This document shows, one piece after another, positions 25,229 to 35,207 of a DNA stretch of 64,000 nucleotides (position 1 is the first letter of the stretch; each line of letters opens with the position of its first letter). The translations under genes were made by a program, and so were the position numbers. The notes under the pieces were generated by a model. It searched no databases, had not been told where the DNA came from, and worked only from the letters and a program-made list of their open reading frames with translations. Source of the stretch: Flaviflexus equikiangi (lineage in GTDB: Bacteria; Actinomycetota; Actinomycetes; Actinomycetales; Actinomycetaceae); NCBI RefSeq assembly GCF_014069875.1, contig NZ_CP059676.1, forward strand, positions 2,046,001 to 2,110,000. Direction: 5' to 3'.

Positions 25229-26669
25229 GCTTGCCCTTCACGTATTCGAATTCTGGACCATCGGGAGATACCTTGACCAGCCTGACCCGGATGTCGTGGC
25301 CCACCGGCAGGTCTTCTCCGTGGATCGTGGCTTCAACGGCGGGGTCACGCACCATGACACTGCCGCGCGGCCGCTCACCATCCGAGACATCGATGACGAC
25401 GCCCCGGAAGATCTCTCCTTCGCGCCCTGCGAGGATGAGCCCCTCGAGGGCGTTGATCGCGCCGCGTTCGTAGGCGGAGGCACGCTGGTTGGCCTTCGTC
25501 ATCGTCTTCGGAAGGTCCGGCAGTGCTTCTGTCACCCACGCAGGGATCGGCCCCTGCGCACAGAGGCACCGGCAGACCTCGAGAGCATACCGGTCGACGA
25601 GACGCCGAAGGGGCGCTGTCACGTGCGCGTAGACGGAGGCGATCGCGGCATGGGCGGACACGACGTCGTCCGCGGATTCTCCTGCCCCGAGGGGGAGGTA
25701 GGAGGCGCCCCGGAACAGGCTGGCCGCTTCGTTGAGGAAAGCGGCGTGTGCCGCCCGCGAGGAATCGAGCGAACGGACGAAGCTGGGATAGTCGACGTCA
25801 GCCTGCCAGGGGATATCGAGCGCAGCCGCGACCTGACGGAGCCTGTCGAGGTCCTTGTCGCGCGCCGGGGGCAGTGTCCTGAGGATTCCCACGTTCGCGT
25901 TCTTCATGAGCCGCGCGGCTGCCATGCCGGTGAGGAGCGAGATCTGTGCGTTCCACTCCTCGACGTCTGTCACTGCACGGAAGGCGAGATGGTAGCCGAC
26001 ATCCGTCTTCTCGATCAGCTGCTCGGGAAGGTCGAGAGACACTCCCCCGCGCGCGATCTCGCGCTCGATGCGAAGGCGCCCGATCGTGGCGAGAAGTTCC
26101 ACCAGGTCGGCCGGAACCTGCTCGGGGAGTGTCCCTCCCCCGTCATGAGCATCCTGGACCTGTTCGTATGTGAGCTGGGCGCGTGACCTGACATGGGCGA
26201 ATTCCACCCACGAGTGCCGCAGTCCCCCGTCCGGATCAAGGTGGAGGTACCAGAGGTATGCTGGACGGTCTTCGCCTTCCAGGAGGGACGCGGAGCCCGC
26301 TGAGAGCTCTCGCGGGTGAAGGGGGATGCTCCCGTCAGGGCCATACAGCGTGACGCCGCGGGCGTGCACCTCGCGGTCGAGATCGCTGCCCGGGCGGACG
26401 AAGAGCCCGACGGCGCTGATCGCATACTGCACGAGGTAGCCATCGCCCTCCCGGGACAGGTACATGGCCTGATCCAGGTCGCTCGCGCCGGGCGGGTCGA
26501 TCGTGACGAAAGGAATATCGCGGCGGTCCGGCAGAAGGCTCGCATCCACGTCCTCGACGGTGACGTCTGGATAGTCGGTCGAGATCGACAGCTTCTCCCG
26601 CAGCGCCGTCATCGCAGTGACGACTTCTCGGGGTTGCGCTACGTTAGCGCGGACTATTCGCTGAGCCAC
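25218..26669 (-). CDS. RNB-domain ribonuclease (RNase II/R-like)
   Basis: This is a 3'-to-5' exoribonuclease-type protein of 483 residues. The catalytic RNB motif TIDPPGASDLDQAMYLSR contains the metal-binding Asp cluster (DPPGASDLDQA), and later come HVRSRAQLTYEQV and YAHVTAPLRRLVDRY. It lacks the usual CSD/S1 RNA-binding domains in full and is shorter than RNase R, as in the actinobacterial subgroup found beside purine genes. It starts with GTG at 26669, 9 bp after the membrane-protein gene. It overlaps purF by 11 nt. Confidence 0.9.
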   Translation of the reverse strand: MAQRIVRANVAQPREVVTAMTALREKLSISTDYPDVTVEDVDASLLPDRRDIPFVTIDPPGASDLDQAMYLSREGDGYLVQYAISAVGLFVRPGSDLDREVHARGVTLYGPDGSIPLHPRELSAGSASLLEGEDRPAYLWYLHLDPDGGLRHSWVEFAHVRSRAQLTYEQVQDAHDGGGTLPEQVPADLVELLATIGRLRIEREIARGGVSLDLPEQLIEKTDVGYHLAFRAVTDVEEWNAQISLLTGMAAARLMKNANVGILRTLPPARDKDLDRLRQVAAALDIPWQADVDYPSFVRSLDSSRAAHAAFLNEAASLFRGASYLPLGAGESADDVVSAHAAIASVYAHVTAPLRRLVDRYALEVCRCLCAQGPIPAWVTEALPDLPKTMTKANQRASAYERGAINALEGLILAGREGEIFRGVVIDVSDGERPRGSVMVRDPAVEATIHGEDLPVGHDIRVRLVKVSPDGPEFEYVKGKHAR

Positions 26670-26678
26670 GGTCTCAGG

Positions 26679-26942
26679 CTAGTCCACCGGCCCGGGCTTC
26701 TTCAGCGATCTCCGGTCAATGAGAAGAGCGATCAACGCACCGAAGAAGAGACCGACTGGGACGGTGAGGAGGAGCATGGCGGCGGCGACATCGCCGATCG
26801 CGAAGCTGCCGGCCGCGGGACCGAATTGGATGATCAGCAGGCCGACGATTGCGCCCAGGGCGGCGCCGACCAGCATGAATCTGCCGTACCGCGGGGCTCG
26901 TCTCGGGTTGGTGACGTAGAACTCTTCGCCAGATTCCATCAT
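26679..26942 (-). CDS. small hypothetical membrane protein
   Basis: This 87-residue protein has a short charged N-terminus ([20 protein letters not shown]), two transmembrane helices ([18 protein letters not shown] and [20 protein letters not shown]) and a basic tail. The start at 26942 overlaps the SCP stop (ATGA). Proteins of this kind sit between the SCP-like gene and purF in several actinobacteria; function is unknown. A start one codon later is equally possible. Confidence 0.8.
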   Translation of the reverse strand: MMESGEEFYVTNPRRAPRYGRFMLVGAALGAIVGLLIIQFGPAAGSFAIGDVAAAMLLLTVPVGLFFGALIALLIDRRSLKKPGPVD

Positions 26943-27304
26943 TGCCTTCCTCGAAATAGCGGCAGGACATCGCTGAGATCCGCCCGGATGCCGGACGCTC
27001 CTACTTTACCTGCACTGACAGCATCATCCCAGCTCGTCTGCCCGCACGCGAGCTCCAGCCACGTATCGATATCGATCTCGACAACGTTCGGCGGGGTGCC
27101 GCGCTTGTGGGAGGGTCCCATGATCGCCTGGACTGCCCCCACGTAGGGCACCCGGACTTCGACTGATCGTCCCGGGCTCAGGGCTGCTAGCTCTTCGAGG
27201 GCTCCCCGCCCCGCGGTTCTCTTCTCACCGGTAGAGAGAGTGTCTCCGGACAAGATCCTCGAGACGAGACTGTCGAGCTCGCTGAGGTCGATACGGCGCT
27301 TCAT
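26939..27304 (-). CDS. sterol carrier family (SCP-like) protein
   Basis: This 121-residue protein of the bacterial SCP_3-type family is normally located beside purF in actinobacteria. Conserved segments are [55 protein letters not shown] and LPLF at the end. It begins the operon leading to purF and purM. Its ligand and role are unknown, and the sterol carrier name reflects fold similarity only. Confidence 0.88.
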   Translation of the reverse strand: MKRRIDLSELDSLVSRILSGDTLSTGEKRTAGRGALEELAALSPGRSVEVRVPYVGAVQAIMGPSHKRGTPPNVVEIDIDTWLELACGQTSWDDAVSAGKVGASGIRADLSDVLPLFRGRQ

Positions 27305-27318
27305 GCTCCCACAATAGC

Positions 27319-27346
27319 GGGACGCCCACCGAATGGTGGGCGTCCC
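27319..27346 (-). terminator. terminator of the 5'-nucleotidase gene
   Basis: GGGACGCCCACC, GAAT and GGTGGGCGTCCC form a perfect 12-bp stem with a 4-nt loop. It lies between the 5'-nucleotidase stop and the SCP gene start, both on the minus strand, so it should insulate the purine operon. Confidence 0.75.
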
Positions 27347-27373
27347 AGTGTCACGTGCCGCTAGGGCTGCGTG

Positions 27374-30300
27374 TCAGCGGCGAACCGCCGGGGTGTCGAC
27401 CATGTCGCCATCCCAGTCGCCGATGAAGACGTCATCGCCAACGCGTCCGAATCCGAGGGAGCTTCCTGCGAAGCCGCCCACGAGGTCGTTGTTGATGATG
27501 AAGACGTTGCCGCGACGCAGCGAGATGGTGTCGTAACCATTGCCGTTGTAGTCGCCTGCGAACGCCTTGTCCGTTGCCCGGCCGTAGTTGAACTCGTGGC
27601 TGGCTGCCCCGCCGACGAGCTCGTTGTTCACGAAGAACGCGTTGCCGCGTCGAACCGTGATCGTGTCCTTCGTGTCATTATCCCAGTCGCCGGTGAGGAT
27701 CTCGTCCCCGCGGCGTCCGTAGTTGAACTGCAGGTCGGCTGCGCCGCCCTTGAGCTCGTTGTTCAGGTAGAACGTGTTGCCGCGGCGGACACCGAAGGTG
27801 TCGTAGCCGTCGCCGTCCCAGTCACCGACAATGACCTCGTCGCCGAGGCGGCCGTACCTGAACTCGACCTCGGCGTCGCCGCCCTTGAGCTCGTTCGTGA
27901 CGTAGAAGGTGGTGCCGCGACGGACAGCGAAGGTGTCCTTGCCGTCGTTGTCCCAGTCACCTGCAAAGACTTCGTCTCCGGCCCGGCCGAAGCCGAACTC
28001 GATCGCGGCGACAGTGGATGTCCAGTCATTCGAGACGTAGAACCAGTTGCCGACGGAAGGAGCGATCTTCGCAGAGACGGGGATGGTGACGTCGGTGTCG
28101 ACATCGCCATTGGCGAAGGTCGTCACGATACGCAGCTCGGAAACAGCAGGCACGTCCGCGGGAACAGCAACCGTCACGGCCGCGGTACCCGTGTCATCAC
28201 GGTTCGGAACGATCGTCGCATCAATAGCCGAGGAACCAACCTCAACACCATTGAGATACACAGTGACCGTGTCCGGCTTCTCCTCCAACGCCGTGAACAC
28301 CAGCGAAGCAAGCTCCACCTCAGCACTCGCACCCGCAACCAACGGATCATGAATCAGACCGATCGAACGCTGACCCGCAGGAATCGTATCCGCATTACCC
28401 GCCTTGATGTAATCAACATAGGCCTGAAGATCAACAATGCCAGTCTCCACAGGATTCGTGCCCTGCGCGAACTCCGTGAAACCATCCTGACCCGTCAACA
28501 AGAACGTATTCGACGCAACCGTGTACGTCGCCGCCTTATCAACCGGCACACCATCAATCCACACACCCGTGATATCGCCACCATCTTCAGCGGTCCAATC
28601 ATAGGTGTACGTCACGTTATCCGACAGACCAAGACGCAGCACAGGACGCGACGCACCAGGCTGGAACTGCTGCTCCAACACCGTGTACACCTGCTCACCC
28701 GTCAGATCAATCGTGCCAATCGTGTTACCGAACGGCTGAGCCGAGAACGCCTCACCATACGTGACCTTCCCATCACCACCAGCGGGAAGACTATCGAGAT
28801 CGTTACGCAGACCACCCGGATTCGTCAAACCAAAATCAGCACCCGACAGCTTATTCGCCGTCATCAACGCCGCATTGGCAACATGGTTACCCATCGAGGA
28901 CTCAGTCCCACGATTCGACCCCATATCCGAACCCGTATTCGTCCCACGGAAAGCATTCTCCGTGATCTCGGCAAGAACCTCAGCGCCAAGCACCTCAGCC
29001 TCAGCCTTAGCCGCATCAACAAGCGCCTGGATCTCAGGATCCGCAGCAACCGACTTATCAAGGTCAACAATCTTCGTGTCATCAATCGTGACAACACCCT
29101 CAGCCGACACACTCAACGTCGCATGAGCAAACTTCTGACCATACTGACCACCCTGAAGAATCGGCGCACCAGCATCCGTCATCACATTCGACGAAATATG
29201 GGTATGACCGGCAAACACCAGATCAACATCCCCCGACAAGCCCTTCGCAACCGAGTCGCCCTCATGGAACAGCGACACAACCACATCAGCCTCACCGTTA
29301 GCAGGATTCCCATCCTTCAACTGCGCAGCCACATCATTCGTCGTCGCCACAGGATCAGCAAACGTCAGACCCGCAATACCATCAGGCACCACGATCGTCG
29401 GCGTCGTCTCCGTCACCGAACCAACAAAAGCAACACTCACGCCATCAATATCCACCACCTCATACGGCGGCGTATTGATCGCGTCAGCACCCCCAACATT
29501 CGCACCCAGATACGAGAAATCAATCAACGGAATCACACGATCCGTCAAATCCGCATACCCCTGATCGAACTCATGGTTACCCACAGCCGACACATCCAGA
29601 CCCATCGCATTCAGAACATTCAACGTCGGAACATCCTGCGCAATAGCAGACACATACGCAGACCCACCAATATTGTCACCCGCAGAAACAAACACGGTGT
29701 TCTCATTAGCAGCCCGCACAGCATCAATCTGCGTCTTCAAATACGGAGCAGTCTCGATATAACCATGGAAATCAGTAATCCCCACAACATCAATCGTGAC
29801 TGAGCCACCGGCAACCTTGACGGGGATGGTGACGTCGGTGTCGACATCGCCATTGGCGAAGGTCGTCACGATACGCAGCTCGGAAACAGCAGGCACGTCC
29901 GCGGGAACAGCAACCGTCACGGCCGCGGTACCCGTGTCATCACGGTTCGGAACGATCGTCGCATCAATAGCCGAGGAACCAACCTCAACACCATTGAGAT
30001 ACACAGTGACCGTGTCCGGCTTCTCCTCCAACGCCGTGAACACCAGCGAAGCAAGCTCCACCTCAGCACTCGCACCCGCAACCAACGGATCATGAATCAG
30101 ACCGATCGAACGCTGACCCGCAGGAATCGTATCCGCATTACCCGCCTTGATGTAATCAACATAGGCCTGAAGATCAACAATGCCAGTCTCCACAGGATTC
30201 GTGCCCTGCGCGAACTCCGTGAAACCATCCTGACCCGTCAACAAGAACGTATTCGACGCAACCGTGTACGTCGCCGCCTTATCAACCGGCACACCATCAA

Positions 30301-31705
30301 TCCACACACCCGTGATATCGCCACCATCTTCAGCGGTCCAATCATAGGTGTACGTCACGTTATCCGACAGACCAAGACGCAGCACAGGACGCGACGCACC
30401 AGGCTGGAACTGCTGCTCCAACACCGTGTACACCTGCTCACCCGTCAGATCAATCGTGCCAATCGTGTTACCGAACGGCTGAGCCGAGAACGCCTCACCA
30501 TACGTGACCTTCCCATCACCACCAGCGGGAAGACTATCGAGATCGTTACGCAGACCACCCGGATTCGTCAAACCAAAATCAGCACCCGACAGCTTATTCG
30601 CCGTCATCAACGCCGCATTGGCAACATGGTTACCCATCGAGGACTCAGTCCCACGATTCGACCCCATATCCGAACCCGTATTCGTCCCACGGAAAGCATT
30701 CTCCGTGATCTCGGCAAGAACCTCAGCGCCAAGCACCTCAGCCTCAGCCTTAGCCGCATCAACAAGCGCCTGGATCTCAGGATCCGCAGCAACCGACTTA
30801 TCAAGGTCAACAATCTTCGTGTCATCAATCGTGACAACACCCTCAGCCGACACACTCAACGTCGCATGAGCAAACTTCTGACCATACTGACCACCCTGAA
30901 GAATCGGCGCACCAGCATCCGTCATCACATTCGACGAAATATGGGTATGACCGGCAAACACCAGATCAACATCCCCCGACAAGCCCTTCGCAACCGAGTC
31001 GCCCTCATGGAACAGCGACACAACCACATCAGCCTCACCGTTAGCAGGATTCCCATCCTTCAACTGCGCAGCCACATCATTCGTCGTCGCCACAGGATCA
31101 GCAAACGTCAGACCCGCAATACCATCAGGCACCACGATCGTCGGCGTCGTCTCCGTCACCGAACCAACAAAAGCAACACTCACGCCATCAATATCCACCA
31201 CCTCATACGGCGGCGTATTGATCGCGTCAGCACCCCCAACATTCGCACCCAGATACGAGAAATCAATCAACGGAATCACACGATCCGTCAAATCCGCATA
31301 CCCCTGATCGAACTCATGGTTACCCACAGCCGACACATCCAGACCCATCGCATTCAGAACATTCAACGTCGGAACATCCTGCGCAATAGCAGACACATAC
31401 GCAGACCCACCAATATTGTCACCCGCAGAAACAAACACGGTGTTCTCATTAGCAGCCCGCACAGCATCAATCTGCGTCTTCAAATACGGAGCAGTCTCGA
31501 TATAACCATGGAAATCAGTAATCCCCACAACATCAATCGTGACTGTTTCAGTATTCGTGTTTTGCGGTTCGACAACAGCAGTCTTGTCGCTGTCATCTCC
31601 CGCCGGTGCGGCTGTGGCTGGGGCGGCTATGCCCATGGCGACGAGCGCGACCGTTGCTGTCACAGCAAGGGGGCGCCGTGCGCCCAGTAAGTGATTTCTC
31701 ATCAC
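27374..31705 (-). CDS. secreted 5'-nucleotidase with tandemly duplicated catalytic unit and C-terminal repeat module
   Basis: This is an UshA/NT5E-type phosphoesterase that should release phosphate from extracellular nucleotides (1,443 residues). Layout: signal peptide (about 1-33, ending PATAAPA); unit 1 (about 54-629); a linker of a few residues; unit 2 (about 635-1210); five DxDxDG repeats (about 1218-1443). Each unit has the metallophosphatase motifs GITDFHGYIE, SAGDNIGGS, GNHEFDQG and FAGHTH, then the nucleotidase C-terminal domain (LTNPGGLRNDL, PFGNTIGTIDLTG, GQDGFTEF). The two units appear identical. There is no LPxTG anchor. The gene is monocistronic behind a PHO-box-like promoter. 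Third-position T is unusually common in the catalytic units. Confidence 0.93.
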   Translation of the reverse strand: MMRNHLLGARRPLAVTATVALVAMGIAAPATAAPAGDDSDKTAVVEPQNTNTETVTIDVVGITDFHGYIETAPYLKTQIDAVRAANENTVFVSAGDNIGGSAYVSAIAQDVPTLNVLNAMGLDVSAVGNHEFDQGYADLTDRVIPLIDFSYLGANVGGADAINTPPYEVVDIDGVSVAFVGSVTETTPTIVVPDGIAGLTFADPVATTNDVAAQLKDGNPANGEADVVVSLFHEGDSVAKGLSGDVDLVFAGHTHISSNVMTDAGAPILQGGQYGQKFAHATLSVSAEGVVTIDDTKIVDLDKSVAADPEIQALVDAAKAEAEVLGAEVLAEITENAFRGTNTGSDMGSNRGTESSMGNHVANAALMTANKLSGADFGLTNPGGLRNDLDSLPAGGDGKVTYGEAFSAQPFGNTIGTIDLTGEQVYTVLEQQFQPGASRPVLRLGLSDNVTYTYDWTAEDGGDITGVWIDGVPVDKAATYTVASNTFLLTGQDGFTEFAQGTNPVETGIVDLQAYVDYIKAGNADTIPAGQRSIGLIHDPLVAGASAEVELASLVFTALEEKPDTVTVYLNGVEVGSSAIDATIVPNRDDTGTAAVTVAVPADVPAVSELRIVTTFANGDVDTDVTIPVKVAGGSVTIDVVGITDFHGYIETAPYLKTQIDAVRAANENTVFVSAGDNIGGSAYVSAIAQDVPTLNVLNAMGLDVSAVGNHEFDQGYADLTDRVIPLIDFSYLGANVGGADAINTPPYEVVDIDGVSVAFVGSVTETTPTIVVPDGIAGLTFADPVATTNDVAAQLKDGNPANGEADVVVSLFHEGDSVAKGLSGDVDLVFAGHTHISSNVMTDAGAPILQGGQYGQKFAHATLSVSAEGVVTIDDTKIVDLDKSVAADPEIQALVDAAKAEAEVLGAEVLAEITENAFRGTNTGSDMGSNRGTESSMGNHVANAALMTANKLSGADFGLTNPGGLRNDLDSLPAGGDGKVTYGEAFSAQPFGNTIGTIDLTGEQVYTVLEQQFQPGASRPVLRLGLSDNVTYTYDWTAEDGGDITGVWIDGVPVDKAATYTVASNTFLLTGQDGFTEFAQGTNPVETGIVDLQAYVDYIKAGNADTIPAGQRSIGLIHDPLVAGASAEVELASLVFTALEEKPDTVTVYLNGVEVGSSAIDATIVPNRDDTGTAAVTVAVPADVPAVSELRIVTTFANGDVDTDVTIPVSAKIAPSVGNWFYVSNDWTSTVAAIEFGFGRAGDEVFAGDWDNDGKDTFAVRRGTTFYVTNELKGGDAEVEFRYGRLGDEVIVGDWDGDGYDTFGVRRGNTFYLNNELKGGAADLQFNYGRRGDEILTGDWDNDTKDTITVRRGNAFFVNNELVGGAASHEFNYGRATDKAFAGDYNGNGYDTISLRRGNVFIINNDLVGGFAGSSLGFGRVGDDVFIGDWDGDMVDTPAVRR
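27377..28050 (-). repeat. five DxDxDG-type repeats, C-terminal module of the 5'-nucleotidase
   Basis: The five repeats contain AGDWDNDGKDT, VGDWDGDGYDT, TGDWDNDTKDT, AGDYNGNGYDT and IGDWDGDMVDTP in order, each followed by xxVRRGNxFxxNN. The module starts with SNDWTST, matching ANDWTST of the nuclease module. The two modules are homologous repeat by repeat. Confidence 0.85.
28076..29802. repeat. direct repeat copy A (1,727 bp) in the 5'-nucleotidase gene
   Basis: It matches 29819-31545 at a constant offset of 1,743 bp, and all positions I compared are the same. It encodes the second catalytic unit of the protein. The offset is 581 codons, so the reading frame is kept. Confidence 0.95.
29819..31545. 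repeat. direct repeat copy B (1,727 bp) in the 5'-nucleotidase gene
   Basis: It encodes the first catalytic unit of the protein. It is separated from copy A by a 16-bp sequence (29803-29818) that is present at neither outer flank. Confidence 0.95.
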
Positions 31706-31753
31706 ATACCGTCCTATCTCTCAGAAAGTCATGACACGATCCAACTTACCTGG

Positions 31754-31775
31754 GATCGGTGAAGTGTGGGTTAAC
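31754..31775 (-). promoter_or_regulatory. putative PHO box of the 5'-nucleotidase gene (two 11-nt units)
   Basis: On the minus strand GTTAACCCACA is followed directly by CTTCACCGATC. The cores GTTAACC and CTTCACC each match 6 of 7 positions of the PhoP unit GTTCACC, with exact 11-nt spacing. The pair ends 49 bp upstream of the ATG. Confidence 0.65.
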
Positions 31776-31895
31776 TTACGCAAACAACGACCATGTGGTT
31801 CGTTGTGGACTCTCGGTGAATCTCTGGTCCCGAGCGCGCTCAACTAGAATGCTGACGAAGCCACTCAGTGGAGCGCGATCTGGAAGGAACGCCAT

Positions 31896-33575
31896 ATGGA
31901 AGCGTCGCTCACCCTCTATGGGACTCCTGTTGTCCCCGGGGTCTCCTACGGAAAGACAGCCTGGGCACGGGCAGTACCCGAGCCCGAGGACACGTCGGAG
32001 GTGATCAGCGAAGATAGGCGGGGGATCGAATCCGAGCGTTTCACCGCCGCGGCGGATGCTGTCGCGGGACGCCTCCTCGATCGTGCCGCGAATACGGTCG
32101 GCACAGCATCTGACATCCTGGCCGTCTCTGCCGGCTTCGCGAAGGATGCTGGGTGGCGCAGAGAAGTGTCAAAGCGGATCGCGTCGGGCACCCCAGCGGT
32201 CCAGTCAGTTGCCCAGGCCACCGCCATGTTCGCCGATATCTTCAAGCAGGCGGGCGGGCTCATGGCGGAGCGCGTCACCGACCTCCTCGACATGAGGAAC
32301 CGTGTCATCGCTGAGATCAACGGCGATCCGGAGCCTGGTGTCCCGACACCCGATGAGCCGATCATTCTCCTCGCGGACGATCTCGCACCCGCCGACACGG
32401 CCGGCCTCGACCCGGACCTCATCCTCGGCATCATCACCCGTCTCGGCGGCCCCACGTCCCACACGTCGATCATCTGCCGCCAGCTCTCCATCCCCTGCAT
32501 CGTCGCCGCCCGCGACCTCGGGAATGTGCCCAACGGCGCGACGCTGATCATGGACGGGGATTCGGGTGAGTACTCGGTCGATCCCGACACGGAGACCGCC
32601 GAGTCTCTCGCACGAGAAGATGCTGAACGGCGCAGACTGGCTCGCTCCTGGCACGGCCCTGCACAGACCAAGGACGGCCATGCCGTCGAAATCCTTGCCA
32701 ACATCCAGGATCGTGCGGGCGCTGAGCGCGCCGAAGAATCACAGGCCTCCGGCATCGGACTCTTCCGAACCGAGCTCGGCTTCCTCAACACCCCGACCGA
32801 GCCCTCCGTCGAGGAGCAGGTCAAGCTCTACAGTTCAGTCTTCCAATGCTTCCCCGGCGCGAAGATCGTTGTCCGAACGCTCGACGCCGGGTCGGACAAG
32901 CCGGTCGCCTTCGCATCGGTGCCGAACGAAGAGAACCCGGCGCTCGGAGTGCGCGGACTGCGCACCTCCGGCATCGACCAGGGTCTTCTCACCCGCCAGA
33001 TCGAGGCACTCGTCGAGGCCTCGAACGAGCACGACGGCCCGAATTGGATCATGGCGCCCATGGTGTCGACCGTAGCGGAAGCCCGCTGGTTCGCGTCACT
33101 CGTCCGCACCCACGGCATCAAGGCCGGCATCATGATCGAGGTCCCCTCGGCCGCGATCTTGATCGACAAGTTCCTCGAGGAGATCGACTTCGTGTCGATC
33201 GGCACGAACGATCTCACCCAGTACGTCATGGCGGCCGATCGAGGCAACGCGAACCTGGCGACGTACACGGACAACTGGCAGCCTGCCGTGCTCACTCTCA
33301 TCCACGGGATCGCGCAGGCGGGCCTCCGCCACGGCAAGCCTGTCGGAGTGTGCGGGGAAGCGGCAGCGGATCCGAACCTTGCCGCTGTCCTGATCGGCAT
33401 GGGCGTGACGTCCCTGTCCATGGCGCCCAGCGCGATCCCGTATGTCGGCTCGCGCCTGGACTCCGTCACCTTCGACCAGTGCAGGAGGGCGGCCGATGCT
33501 GTCCTCGGCGCAAGCGACCCCGCCGAAGCCCGCTACCTGGCACTTGCTGTCCTCAACGAATCCCACACCTGGTAA
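31896..33575 (+). CDS. ptsI: phosphoenolpyruvate-protein phosphotransferase (PTS enzyme I)
   Basis: It transfers phosphate from PEP to HPr, energising sugar uptake by the PTS (559 residues, typical). The phosphorylated His is in GGPTSHTSIICRQ. The PEP-binding barrel has GLFRTELGFL, VVRTLDAGSDKP, SIGTNDLTQYVMAADR and the active-site Cys in GVCGEAAAD. The ATG at 31896 follows GGAAGGAACGCC. No ptsH or sugar-specific EII gene is nearby, so those must be elsewhere. It converges with gdhA at a strong terminator. Confidence 0.97.
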   Translation: MEASLTLYGTPVVPGVSYGKTAWARAVPEPEDTSEVISEDRRGIESERFTAAADAVAGRLLDRAANTVGTASDILAVSAGFAKDAGWRREVSKRIASGTPAVQSVAQATAMFADIFKQAGGLMAERVTDLLDMRNRVIAEINGDPEPGVPTPDEPIILLADDLAPADTAGLDPDLILGIITRLGGPTSHTSIICRQLSIPCIVAARDLGNVPNGATLIMDGDSGEYSVDPDTETAESLAREDAERRRLARSWHGPAQTKDGHAVEILANIQDRAGAERAEESQASGIGLFRTELGFLNTPTEPSVEEQVKLYSSVFQCFPGAKIVVRTLDAGSDKPVAFASVPNEENPALGVRGLRTSGIDQGLLTRQIEALVEASNEHDGPNWIMAPMVSTVAEARWFASLVRTHGIKAGIMIEVPSAAILIDKFLEEIDFVSIGTNDLTQYVMAADRGNANLATYTDNWQPAVLTLIHGIAQAGLRHGKPVGVCGEAAADPNLAAVLIGMGVTSLSMAPSAIPYVGSRLDSVTFDQCRRAADAVLGASDPAEARYLALAVLNESHTW

Positions 33576-33591
33576 CTGTCTCGACAAAGAG

Positions 33592-33622
33592 GAGGGCGGT
33601 GGGCTTGTGGCCCACCGCCCTC
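33592..33622. terminator. bidirectional terminator between ptsI and gdhA
   Basis: GAGGGCGGTGGGC and GCCCACCGCCCTC form a perfect 13-bp stem with a 5-nt loop. Confidence 0.8.
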
Positions 33623-33638
33623 GATCGATATGAGGGGC

Positions 33639-35006
<1,368 letters not shown>

Positions 35007-35041
35007 TCATTGAGGGAAATCCGCGCACAACCGTCCACTGC

Positions 35042-35058
35042 GAAATATTCCACATTTC
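35042..35058. promoter_or_regulatory. palindrome upstream of gdhA
   Basis: GAAAT, 7 nt and ATTTC form an AT-rich inverted repeat about 50 bp upstream of the gdhA start. It is possibly an operator for a nitrogen regulator. It does not clearly match the GlnR or AmtR consensus that I know. Confidence 0.3.
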
Positions 35059-35112
35059 TCGGCCATACCCCCGAACATCGGCAACCCGGAGGTAAATCGC
35101 CCAAAGTCCGCC

Positions 35113-35175
35113 AAAAAAGCACACTCCCCCACGATTGAGATTCCCGATCCGGGAGGCTCTCACGCGAGGGAGTGC
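35113..35175 (-). terminator. two-stem terminator of purL with T6 tail
   Basis: On the minus strand an outer stem (GCACTCCC with GGGAGTGTGC) encloses an inner hairpin (GAGA plus TCCCG, loop, CGGGA plus TCTC) and is followed by TTTTTT. It lies 33 bp past the purL stop. Confidence 0.7.
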
Positions 35176-35207
35176 ATCATATATCGGCCGAAGCCGGTGG
35201 ACAATAC

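Noticed and set aside
27371-31690. Long plus-strand open frames opposite the 5'-nucleotidase (up to 810 codons)
   Set aside because: They mirror the repeated catalytic units, are very Arg/Ile/His-rich and have no domain or ribosome site; the minus-strand gene has a signal peptide and catalytic motifs.
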